Source of the DNA: Clostridiales bacterium FE2011
Lineage (GTDB): Bacteria; Bacillota; Clostridia; Christensenellales; Aristaeellaceae
Direction of reading: 5' to 3'
NCBI GenBank assembly: GCA_017569305.1
Contig: CP069418.1
Coordinates: 3,472,001-3,536,000, forward strand
DNA: 64,000 bases
The position numbers were made by a program, and so were the translations under genes. The notes under the pieces are model-generated. The model saw only the letters and a list, made by a program, of their open reading frames with translations. It was not told the DNA's origin and made no database searches. Positions 9,584-16,349 of this stretch are shown piece after piece; the stretch's first letter is position 1, and each line of letters opens with the position of its first letter.

Positions 9584-10120
9584 TTATAACTGGTACAAGG
9601 CAACGCCGGTTTTTCCGTCAAATTCATTCACCATAACTGATACAACTTCACTGTGACTGGTGGGGATATTTTTACCCACATAATCAGGACGGATCGGCAG
9701 TTCCCGATGGCCGCGGTCTATGAGCACCGCCAGCTGGATGGAATCCGGACGGCCGTAATGGAAGACGGCTTCAATCGCCGCACGCACCGTACGTCCCGTA
9801 TAGATCACGTCATCCACGAGAATAACCTTTTTGCCGTTGATATCGCAGGGAATGGAAGTGGCGCCGGTTTCGGGAAGATCACTGACTTCGGTCAAGTCGT
9901 CCCGGTAGAGTGAAATATCGATGCTGCCCAGGGGAACATCCGTCCCCTCAAAGCTGCGGATATTATCCCGCAGGATGGCGGCAAGCGGCATCCCCCTGCG
10001 ATGAATCCCCAGCAGGATAATATCGGCTGTGCCGTTGTTTTTTTCAATAATTTCGTGGGTGATGCGCTTCATGCTTCGAAGCACAGCAGCTTCATCCATG
10101 ATTTCAGATTTCAGTTCCAT
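9584..10120 (-). CDS. pyrR: PyrR: pyrimidine attenuation regulator / uracil phosphoribosyltransferase
   Basis: An UMP-sensing RNA-binding regulator of the pyr genes that also has uracil phosphoribosyltransferase activity; 178 residues, normal length. The PRPP loop VILVDDVIYTGRT is at residues 99-111, with LLGIHRRGMPLA near 37-48 and LIDRGHRELPI near 133-143. It follows uraA after a 62-base gap containing a terminator-like hairpin. No Shine-Dalgarno lies between that hairpin and the ATG (CTTTTAAACTTT only), so initiation here is unusual or the start is slightly downstream (ATG 10099). Confidence 0.95.
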   Translation of the reverse strand: MELKSEIMDEAAVLRSMKRITHEIIEKNNGTADIILLGIHRRGMPLAAILRDNIRSFEGTDVPLGSIDISLYRDDLTEVSDLPETGATSIPCDINGKKVILVDDVIYTGRTVRAAIEAVFHYGRPDSIQLAVLIDRGHRELPIRPDYVGKNIPTSHSEVVSVMVNEFDGKTGVALYQL

Positions 10121-10124
10121 AAAG

Positions 10125-10158
10125 TTTAAAAGGGCGGGGTACAGTTCAGTACCCCGCC
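10125..10158 (-). terminator. Terminator-like hairpin between uraA and pyrR
   Basis: GGCGGGGTAC (10133-10142) and GTACCCCGCC (10149-10158) form a 10-bp stem with a six-base loop; on the minus strand it is followed by CTTTTAAACTTT directly before the pyrR ATG. It could end uraA transcription, or act as an attenuator controlling pyrR. Confidence 0.75.
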
Positions 10159-10182
10159 GAACCTTTCAACGTATTTAACGAA

Positions 10183-11523
10183 TTACTGATCGTTTTTCGC
10201 GGGGCGGTTGAAAAGCAGGTTCACGATGATACCGAGGATCAGAGCGCAGGCGATTTCGGTAATCGTGACAGAACCGATCTTCAGCGTCATGCCGCCGATA
10301 CCGGCAATCAGGATCACGGAAGCGGTGAACAGGTTGCGGTTGTCGTTCAGGTCAACAGGCTGGAGCATCTTCAGACCGGAAACAGCGATGAAGCCGTACA
10401 GGGTGATGCAGACGCCGCCCATGACGCAGCTGGGAATCGTGCTCAGGAAGGTTACGAAGGGAGCAAAGAAGCTGGCAGCGATGGCAATGATCGCGGTGCA
10501 CAGGATCGTGATGACGGAAGCATTGCCGGTGATGGCCACGCAGCCGACGGACTCACCGTAAGTGGTGTTGGGGCAGCCGCCGAAGAAGGCACCGGCCATG
10601 GAGCCGATACCGTCGCCCAGCAGGGTGCGATGGAGGCCGGGCTCCTCGAGCAGATCCTGATCGATGATGGTGGACAGGTTCTTATGGTCTGCAATATGCT
10701 CGGCGAAAACCACGAAGGCTACGGGAACATAGGCAACCGCGATGGAGAGGATATACTTGGCCGTGATGGTCTGGAAACCTTCGAAGGCCTTGATGAAGGT
10801 GAATTCAGGAACCCATTTCATGGAGCTGAAAGCGGTGAAATCGAGCACTTTCAGTGCGTCATTGCCGGAAGCGTTGCCGATCAGGGTGAAGATGAGGGCA
10901 ACAATGTAGCCGGCAACAATACCGATAATGAAGGGAATCAGCTTCATCATTTTCTTTCCCTTGACGGAGCAGAAGACAACCGTCAGCAGGGTGACAAGGG
11001 CGCAGATCAGGCTGACCCAGCCCTGGGTATTCATGATATAAGTGCCGTTATCCAGCACAGCACCCTTCAGGGCATCGCCGATGGCGTTGCCGGCCAGGGA
11101 CAATCCGATGATGGCAACGGTAGGGCCGATAACGACAGCGGGCATGAGCTTACGGACCCAGGCAACACCGGCATACTTGACGATGATGGCGATGATCACA
11201 TAAACCAGACCGGCGAAAACGGCACCGATCACCAGGCCGGCATAGCCAACCGCGGTGGAGGCAGCGCCGCCGAAAGCGGCAAACATGGAACCGAGGAATG
11301 CAAAACTGGAACCAAGGAACACAGGGCTCTTGAACTTGGTGAAGAGCAGGTAGACAATCGTACCGACGCCGGCGCCGAAAAGGGCGGCGCTCTGGCTCAT
11401 GCCGTTGCCAACAATGCTGGGGACGGCGATGGTCGCAGCCAGGATCGCAAGCAGCTGCTGGAGCGCGAAGACGATCAGCTGACCGAACTTGGGTTTGTCA
11501 TTGACCTTGTAGACCAGATTCAT
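10183..11523 (-). CDS. uraA: Uracil permease, NCS2 family
   Basis: A proton-coupled nucleobase importer of 446 residues with about 14 hydrophobic segments. The opening FALQQLLAILAATIAVPSIVG is typical of UraA/PyrP proteins, as is the GSMAGAFFGGCPNTTYGESVG block at about residues 310-330 that carries the family-conserved substrate-site glutamate. Adjacent pyrR supports uracil over xanthine or purine as substrate. AATAAGGAGGTCTCCCCT precedes the ATG. Its promoter has a long palindrome and its leader a terminator. Confidence 0.93.
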   Translation of the reverse strand: MNLVYKVNDKPKFGQLIVFALQQLLAILAATIAVPSIVGNGMSQSAALFGAGVGTIVYLLFTKFKSPVFLGSSFAFLGSMFAAFGGAASTAVGYAGLVIGAVFAGLVYVIIAIIVKYAGVAWVRKLMPAVVIGPTVAIIGLSLAGNAIGDALKGAVLDNGTYIMNTQGWVSLICALVTLLTVVFCSVKGKKMMKLIPFIIGIVAGYIVALIFTLIGNASGNDALKVLDFTAFSSMKWVPEFTFIKAFEGFQTITAKYILSIAVAYVPVAFVVFAEHIADHKNLSTIIDQDLLEEPGLHRTLLGDGIGSMAGAFFGGCPNTTYGESVGCVAITGNASVITILCTAIIAIAASFFAPFVTFLSTIPSCVMGGVCITLYGFIAVSGLKMLQPVDLNDNRNLFTASVILIAGIGGMTLKIGSVTITEIACALILGIIVNLLFNRPAKNDQ

Positions 11524-11560
11524 AGGGGAGACCTCCTTATTATTTTTCGGAGGGTCTTGT

Positions 11561-11595
11561 AAAGAAAAAGCCTGCCGGCATGAAAACTGGCAAGC
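11561..11595 (-). terminator. Leader terminator (attenuator candidate) upstream of uraA
   Basis: On the minus strand GCTTGCC (11595-11589) pairs with GGCAGGC (11576-11570), one G-T pair, followed by TTTTTCTTT. It lies inside the uraA leader, about 40 bases before the start codon, after another possible stem CGGTA-CGGGA-TACCG. A terminator in a leader implies regulated read-through, by PyrR or by another ligand. I do not find the canonical PyrR binding loop. Confidence 0.6.
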
Positions 11596-11667
11596 TACGA
11601 TCCTTACTGACTATATGCGGCCGTATCTTGTCGGTATCCCGTACCGTCTTAAAGACCCACCGGACAT

Positions 11668-11692
11668 AATATACCACAAGATCTTGTGGTAT
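11668..11692 (-). promoter_or_regulatory. uraA -10 element overlapped by a 22-bp perfect palindrome
   Basis: Bases 11671-11692 form a perfect 22-bp palindrome with core ACCACAAGATCTTGTGGT. On the minus strand the -10 TATATT (11673-11668) overlaps its edge, so the palindrome fills the spacer between -35 and -10. The -35 match is poor. A repressor operator is the simple reading. Confidence 0.55.
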
Positions 11693-11755
11693 TCCATTTC
11701 ATAAGTATGACAAAAGCATAAATAAAATTAGTAAGCAAAAGCAGAAAAAAAGAGC

Positions 11756-11784
11756 TTGACAAACATATTTGAATAAGATAATAT
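11756..11784 (+). promoter_or_regulatory. Promoter of the five-tRNA cluster
   Basis: TTGACA (11756-11761), 17-base spacer, TAATAT (11779-11784), about 50 bases before tRNA-Val. A near-consensus stable-RNA promoter. The uraA promoter points the other way from about 65 bases upstream. Confidence 0.85.
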
Positions 11785-11835
11785 ACAAAAGCCGCTTGCG
11801 GAAACCGGGTCAGGAACGCAAGAGTCAAAGGCAAC

Positions 11836-11911
11836 GGGAGCATAGCTCAGCTGGGAGAGCATTTGCCTTACAAGCAAAGGGTCACAGGTTCGAGCCCTGT
11901 TGTTCCCACCA
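11836..11911 (+). tRNA. tRNA-Val (TAC)
   Basis: Full cloverleaf: acceptor GGGAGCA/TGTTCCC, anticodon loop CTTACAA giving TAC, T-arm CAGGTTCGAGCCCTG. The 3' CCA is encoded. Confidence 0.97.
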
Positions 11912-11918
11912 AACATAT

Positions 11919-11995
11919 GGCCCGGTAGCTCAGTTGGTTAGAGCGCCAGCCTGTCACGCTGGAGGTCGAGGGTTCGAGCCCCTTCCGGGTCGCCA
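11919..11995 (+). tRNA. tRNA-Asp (GTC)
   Basis: Acceptor GGCCCGG/CCGGGTC, anticodon loop CTGTCAC giving GTC, discriminator G, CCA encoded. Confidence 0.97.
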
Positions 11996-12000
11996 TATTT

Positions 12001-12073
12001 GCCTTGGTAGCTCAGTCGGTAGAGCATGTGACTGAAAATCACAGTGTCGGTGGTTCGATTCCGCCCCAAGGCA
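12001..12073 (+). tRNA. tRNA-Phe (GAA)
   Basis: Acceptor GCCTTGG/CCAAGGC, anticodon loop CTGAAAA giving GAA, discriminator A. The genomic sequence continues CATTT, so CCA is not encoded. Confidence 0.96.
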
Positions 12074-12081
12074 CATTTTAT

Positions 12082-12157
12082 GCGGTAGTAGCTCAGTTGG
12101 TAGAGTGCCACCTTGCCAAGGTGGATGTCGCGGGTCCGAGTCCCGTCTACCGCTCCA
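12082..12157 (+). tRNA. tRNA-Gly (GCC)
   Basis: Acceptor GCGGTAG/CTACCGC, anticodon loop TTGCCAA giving GCC, discriminator T, CCA encoded. Confidence 0.97.
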
Positions 12158-12164
12158 TTTTTAT

Positions 12165-12236
12165 GGTGCCATAGCCAAGCGGTAAGGCGAAGGTCTGCAA
12201 AACCTTTATTCTCCGGTTCGAATCCGGATGGCACCT
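12165..12236 (+). tRNA. tRNA-Cys (GCA)
   Basis: Acceptor GGTGCCA/TGGCACC, anticodon loop CTGCAAA giving GCA, discriminator T. CCA is not encoded (CACA follows). Confidence 0.96.
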
Positions 12237-12241
12237 CACAG

Positions 12242-12276
12242 AATACCGGAGTTGTACTCCGGTATTTTCATTTTCC
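12242..12276 (+). terminator. Terminator of the tRNA cluster
   Basis: AATACCGGAGT (12242-12252) and ACTCCGGTATT (12256-12266) form an 11-bp stem with a TGT loop, followed by TTCATTTTC. Confidence 0.85.
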
Positions 12277-12330
12277 CCCGATGTTTTGAAATGTATACAT
12301 GTTAACGTTTGCATTTATATAAAAAAACTC

Positions 12331-12359
12331 TGTACAAAATAAAAGCGTCATGATATACT
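12331..12359 (+). promoter_or_regulatory. Promoter and long leader of the zinc-ribbon gene
   Basis: TGTACA (12331-12336), 17-base spacer, TATACT (12354-12359). The start codon is at 12498, so the leader is about 130 bases. The leader holds GTAG-TAA-CTAC (12382-12392) and ATGGTT/AACCAT (12409-12414, 12424-12429). Their function is unknown. Confidence 0.65.
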
Positions 12360-12497
12360 CTGACAGTAAACCCAACCCCTGGTAGTAACTACGCGGTTCA
12401 TTTCCTCTATGGTTGTTACTCATAACCATTGTCTGGAACGGGGCACGAATCTTCACCAATGGCGCGGGTAAACAACATTTTTAGGAGGATATGATCC

Positions 12498-12788
12498 ATG
12501 TACGAAGACAAGACTCTGACCTGTCGTGACTGCGGCAACGAATTCGTTTTCTCTGCCAGTGAGCAGGAATTCTTTGCCCAGAAGGGCTTCCAGAATGAGC
12601 CCACCCGCTGCCCTGCCTGCCGCGCTGCCCGTCGGGCCCAGAACGGCAATGGCGGTGCTCCCCGGCAGATGTTCACCGTGATCTGCGACGGCTGCGGCTG
12701 CGAAACCCAGGTTCCCTTCCAGCCCCGCGGAGATCGTCCCGTGTACTGCCGTGACTGCTTCGAAGCACAGCGTCAGAACCGGTTCTGA
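12498..12788 (+). CDS. Zinc-ribbon domain protein
   Basis: A 96-residue protein with two cysteine-rich units. The first is CRDCGNEFVF with CPACRAARRAQ about 30 residues later, the probable zinc-ribbon type common in Clostridia and Chloroflexi; the second is CDGCGCETQVPF with YCRDCF. Each unit has the CxxC pairs needed for one zinc. The basic linker and tail would suit RNA or DNA contact, but the role is not established. TTAGGAGGATATGATCC gives a strong start. Its own promoter and terminator make it monocistronic. Confidence 0.85.
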   Translation: MYEDKTLTCRDCGNEFVFSASEQEFFAQKGFQNEPTRCPACRAARRAQNGNGGAPRQMFTVICDGCGCETQVPFQPRGDRPVYCRDCFEAQRQNRF

Positions 12789-12800
12789 TTCATCAGAAAC

Positions 12801-12836
12801 AAAAAGGACTGCCATCAGGCAGTCCTTTCTTTTTAT
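12801..12836. terminator. Terminator between zinc-ribbon gene and phosphohexomutase gene
   Basis: AAAGGACTGCC (12803-12813) and GGCAGTCCTTT (12818-12828) form an 11-bp stem, loop ATCA, then CTTTTT; A-run on the other side allows use by the convergent gene. Confidence 0.9.
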
Positions 12837-12839
12837 ACT

Positions 12840-14501
12840 TTATTTACACAGACCGTCCACAAGCTCCTGGAGGCGGTCCAGGTTTGCTTCCGCTTCCGCT
12901 TCAGAGGCTGCCCTTGTAAAAAGGTATGCCTTGAGCTTGGGTTCCGTACCGGAGGGACGGACAATAAACTGTTCATCAGACGAAAGCGCGAAGGAGAGGA
13001 CATCGCTCTTCGGAAGACCTGTGTCATCATTCAGATAATCAATCCGTGTACAGCTGTTCAGACGGACATCTGAAAAGTGCGAAAGGGGCGCACGAAGCGC
13101 GGACATGATGCTGTTCATCTTCCTGGAGCCGTTTTCGCCTTCATATTCATAGGTCAGCAGGCGCTGGACATAGAGGCCGAATTCCGCGCGCAGCTCTTGC
13201 AGACGATCCAGGAGCGTAAGTCCCTGCTCCTTGAGCCCGGCGGCCATATCGCAGAGAAGCAGGACCGCGTTAACGGCATCCTTGTCCCGGACATCCGTAC
13301 CGGAAAGATAGCCGTAGCTTTCCTCAAATCCGAAGAGGAAGCGATCCGCCTGGCCCTCCGCTTCCAGCAGGCCGATCTGTTCGCCAATATATTTGAAACC
13401 GGTCAGCACATTCCGCAGTTCCAGGCCGTATTTATCACACAGGGCACGGGCCATTTCCGTGGTGACAATGGTTTTGACCACAACAGGGGGAAGGCTGCCC
13501 TGAACGGGAAGACGGTTGCGGCAGAGATAATCCAGCATGAGAATCCCCATATCATTGCCGCTGATCAGCCTGACATCATTGCCAACGCGGACGCCTGCGC
13601 CCATACGGTCACAGTCCGGATCTGTGGCGAAGCACAGATCCGCCCCGGTTTCAACGGTCTTCTGAATGGCGAGGTTCATCGCCTCACGGATTTCCGGATT
13701 CGGATAAGGGCAGGTGGGGAAGTGTCCGTCAGGCAGTTCCTGCTCGGTTACGATATCGACACGGATATTGCCGAGACGCTTCAATATTTCACGTACAGGC
13801 ACATTTCCGGCGCCGTTAAGGGGTGAATAAACCACGTGAAGATGTTCGGAGGCCGGACGGGCCCGCAGGCTGAGAACAGCCTGATAATAGGCTTCTATGG
13901 TCTCATCGTTAATATACCGGATTGTACCTGCTGCCAGATGCTTCTCAAAGGAGGGAAGGCTGTCAGAAAGATCGGGCTGTTCACTGATCTTCTTCTGGAT
14001 CAGATCAGCGGCCTCCAGCGTAATCTGGCAGCCGTCGGCTCCGTAAACCTTATATCCGTTGAATTTGGCAGGATTATGAGAGGCAGTGACCATTACGCCG
14101 GCGGACGCGGAGAGATGGCGTACCGCAAAGCTGAGCATAGGCGTTGGCTGAAGCCGGGGATAGAGCCAGACTTTGACGCCGCATTCGGCAAGAACAGCGG
14201 CTGTCAGCTCCGCAAAATCACGGGAATGGATCCGGCTGTCGCAGCTGACAGCACAGGAAGGATTGCTGAAGGTATCCAGCAGGTAACGGGCAAGGCCGCG
14301 TGTGGCCTTCATGACCGTAAAGAGATTCATCCGGTTTGTACCCGCGCCAAGCACGCCCCGCAGGCCGCCGGTGCCAAAGGCAAGATCCCTGTAAAAACTG
14401 TCATTGATCTGATCCTGATCCATGGACCTGAGCTCAGACAGCAGCTCTTCCGTCATCGCGGAACAGTTCATCCAGGATTCATACTTTTCCATCAGTGTCA
14501 T
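12840..14501 (-). CDS. Phospho-sugar mutase (phosphoglucomutase/phosphomannomutase family)
   Basis: An alpha-D-phosphohexomutase of 553 residues that interconverts hexose 1- and 6-phosphates. The catalytic phosphoserine lies in TASHNP (Ser 141), the metal loop is ATDPDCDRMG, sugar-binding GFEESYGYL follows, and the phosphate site is RPSGTEPKLK near the end. The length and the FEESYG form are typical of the PgcA-like class of Firmicutes. The frame stays open to a TTG at 14519, but GAAGGGA 9 bases before ATG 14501 fixes the start. Glucose- or mannose-phosphate preference cannot be told. Confidence 0.93.
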   Translation of the reverse strand: MTLMEKYESWMNCSAMTEELLSELRSMDQDQINDSFYRDLAFGTGGLRGVLGAGTNRMNLFTVMKATRGLARYLLDTFSNPSCAVSCDSRIHSRDFAELTAAVLAECGVKVWLYPRLQPTPMLSFAVRHLSASAGVMVTASHNPAKFNGYKVYGADGCQITLEAADLIQKKISEQPDLSDSLPSFEKHLAAGTIRYINDETIEAYYQAVLSLRARPASEHLHVVYSPLNGAGNVPVREILKRLGNIRVDIVTEQELPDGHFPTCPYPNPEIREAMNLAIQKTVETGADLCFATDPDCDRMGAGVRVGNDVRLISGNDMGILMLDYLCRNRLPVQGSLPPVVVKTIVTTEMARALCDKYGLELRNVLTGFKYIGEQIGLLEAEGQADRFLFGFEESYGYLSGTDVRDKDAVNAVLLLCDMAAGLKEQGLTLLDRLQELRAEFGLYVQRLLTYEYEGENGSRKMNSIMSALRAPLSHFSDVRLNSCTRIDYLNDDTGLPKSDVLSFALSSDEQFIVRPSGTEPKLKAYLFTRAASEAEAEANLDRLQELVDGLCK

Positions 14502-14523
14502 AATGTTGCTTCCCTTCAATCAA

Positions 14524-14550
14524 AATAAAAAAGCGTACCATCCGGTACGC
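14524..14550 (-). terminator. Terminator of the unknown gene at 14559
   Basis: On the minus strand GCGTACC and GGTACGC form a 7-bp stem (14550-14544, 14539-14533) followed by TTTTTTATTTT. Confidence 0.85.
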
Positions 14551-14558
14551 GTGGAATA

Positions 14559-15086
14559 TCAGATTACGCCTTGTCTTCCGGAAGAATAGAGCTGTCCTTT
14601 ACGGAAAGGATGGATCTTTTCCGTATCCCAGGTAAAACCGTCGAGGGTCATACGGATCCCGTTTTCCGCGAGCAGGTTGGCCACATCCTCAAAGAGCACA
14701 TAGAGATGACGGGCGAAGAAACCGGCCTGGGAACCGGCGGGCTGACACAGCAGGTCATTGATGCCCCAGACGCGGATCGGATCATAGCCGTCAAAGGCGA
14801 AGGAAGAAGCGTAAGGGGTAATACTGGCGCCCCGGAGATCACAGGGGGTATCACCAAGCCAGCTGCCGGCATTGCGGAGAAGACCGTAAAAGCACTGGAT
14901 CACACGAACCGGGAGGGAAAAACACAGCTCATCAATAAAAGAACCGTCCACCCGGTAGGTGCTGAAGGAGAGAATACGGTTTTCATAAAGGATGACGCAG
15001 AAACCGCCGTCCATGGCGCGCTGATCCTGCAGGAGGGGACGGAATTTGTACTGAAAGACAGGTTTGCTGCCGTAACCGGCAATCAT
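14559..15086 (-). CDS. Protein of unknown function, 175 residues
   Basis: I do not recognise the family. The protein is mixed alpha/beta in composition, without signal peptide or membrane span, and rich in aromatic residues and cysteines. Notable stretches are GYGSKPVFQYKF at the N-terminus, AMDGGFCVILYENRILSFSTYR, and FDGYDPIRVWGINDLLC. CAGGAGGTGTATGCGGA precedes the ATG, and the gene has its own promoter and terminator, so it is a real single gene. A 15-base inverted repeat lies just upstream of its -35. Confidence 0.75.
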   Translation of the reverse strand: MIAGYGSKPVFQYKFRPLLQDQRAMDGGFCVILYENRILSFSTYRVDGSFIDELCFSLPVRVIQCFYGLLRNAGSWLGDTPCDLRGASITPYASSFAFDGYDPIRVWGINDLLCQPAGSQAGFFARHLYVLFEDVANLLAENGIRMTLDGFTWDTEKIHPFRKGQLYSSGRQGVI

Positions 15087-15122
15087 TCCGCATACACCTC
15101 CTGAATCATCACTTTATACTTT

Positions 15123-15151
15123 ATAATATCTAAATATATGATTCAGGTCAA
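15123..15151 (-). promoter_or_regulatory. Promoter of the unknown gene, with upstream inverted repeat
   Basis: TTGACC (15151-15146), 17-base spacer, TATTAT (15128-15123) on the minus strand. Ten bases upstream of the -35 is ACTACA-TGT-TGTAGT (15161-15175), a possible regulator site. Confidence 0.7.
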
Positions 15152-15206
15152 TAAGTTTCCACTACATGTTGTAGTCAAATTTGTGAATTTTTTGTAATAT
15201 TTTGGA

Positions 15207-16340
15207 CTATTTCTGCAGAAAGCTCATGAAAGCATCCCGGTTCTCCACAGGCGTCGTCGTGGGACGTCCCAGATCCGAACGAGAGCCGCAGGCACACCTG
15301 ACTTCAATGAGGACAGGTCCGGCCGCACCGGGTAGAGACTCTTTCAGAATGGACTGCAGGGCCTCTTCTGAATCCGCAGAAAAAACTGATGGATAACCGG
15401 CCGCCGACGCCAGCGCAGGAATATTCATGCTGCTGCCGCAGACAGGCATGCCTCCCACGGTCTCGTGGGCGCCGTTATTGATAATAACGTGAACCAGATT
15501 GGACGGAAGGCGTTTTCCGATGACCGGGAGGGCACCCAGGTGCATGAGGCTGGCACCGTCGCCATCCAGGCACCAGACTTTTCTCCCCGGTTTTTCCACA
15601 GCAATCCGCAAGGCAATCATCGCGGCATGCCCCATGGAACCGACGGTCAGGAAATCACGGGAATGATCTTCTCCCCTTGATTCACGCAGTTCAAAGATTT
15701 CACGGGAAAGTTTGCCCGTTGTGGACACAAACACGTCATCAGGACCGGAAGCAGAAAGAATGATTCCGGCTGCCGTTTCCCGCGACATCCGGTATTGATT
15801 GCCGTATTCCGGTTTGCAGTCGGACTGTAGCGCCCCTTTCCTGACCACAATGGCGGCGGTTTTTCCGCGGCTCATCTCTGCAAGGAGTTCATTGAAACCG
15901 CAAAGGAAAGCTTCATCTGAAGTATCGGTAGAAAGAATCCTGTAAGGAATGCCCAGGATGTCCAGTTGTTCCAGGGTCACAACGCCCTGCTTTTTATGCT
16001 GCGGTTCATCCTTGACACCAGGTTCCCCCCGCCAGCCCACAACCAGCAGGCAGGGAAGGGCATAAACCTCAGGATCCATCAGGGAGGCCAGGGGATTAAC
16101 CGCATTGCCGAGTCCGCTGTTCTGCATATAACAGAGACCGGGACGGCCGGAAGCCAGGTAATGCCCGGCGCATAAAGCAATTGCTCCGCCCTCATTATGG
16201 GCGACAACATGACTGTCACTGTCTGTGCCGTAACGGGCATAAAGCTCATTGCAAAGTGCTTTCAGGAGTGAATCCGGCACGCCGGTAAAGAAATCAATAC
16301 AGGCTTTCTGACAGGCATCCAGAAGAACAGAAACATGCAT
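15207..16340 (-). CDS. aepY: Phosphonopyruvate decarboxylase-like, thiamine-diphosphate enzyme
   Basis: A ThDP-dependent 2-oxoacid decarboxylase of 377 residues closest in pattern to AepY, which turns phosphonopyruvate into phosphonoacetaldehyde. Matching marks are DFFTGVPDSLLK (15-26), AHNEGGAIALCAGHYLASG with the catalytic glutamate, MQNSGLGNAVNPL, VGWRGEPGVKDEPQHKKQG and the cofactor motif GDGASLMHLGALP with HVIINN. No PEP mutase gene is nearby, and that enzyme makes the substrate. Sulfopyruvate decarboxylase is a close alternative. ATG 16340 gives the family-like N-terminus; a GTG at 16349 directly abuts the capA stop and has the better spaced AAGGA. Confidence 0.85.
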   Translation of the reverse strand: MHVSVLLDACQKACIDFFTGVPDSLLKALCNELYARYGTDSDSHVVAHNEGGAIALCAGHYLASGRPGLCYMQNSGLGNAVNPLASLMDPEVYALPCLLVVGWRGEPGVKDEPQHKKQGVVTLEQLDILGIPYRILSTDTSDEAFLCGFNELLAEMSRGKTAAIVVRKGALQSDCKPEYGNQYRMSRETAAGIILSASGPDDVFVSTTGKLSREIFELRESRGEDHSRDFLTVGSMGHAAMIALRIAVEKPGRKVWCLDGDGASLMHLGALPVIGKRLPSNLVHVIINNGAHETVGGMPVCGSSMNIPALASAAGYPSVFSADSEEALQSILKESLPGAAGPVLIEVRCACGSRSDLGRPTTTPVENRDAFMSFLQK

Positions 16341-16349
16341 AGAAGCCAC

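Noticed and set aside
11524..11670. Purine riboswitch or canonical PyrR-binding loop in the uraA leader
   Set aside because: Neither the purine riboswitch core nor an AGUCCAGAGAGGCU-like PyrR loop is present. Kept only as an unclassified attenuator candidate.
12498..12788. Cold-shock or toxin-antitoxin gene because of the long leader and small size
   Set aside because: The protein is clearly a double zinc-ribbon; no partner gene is present.
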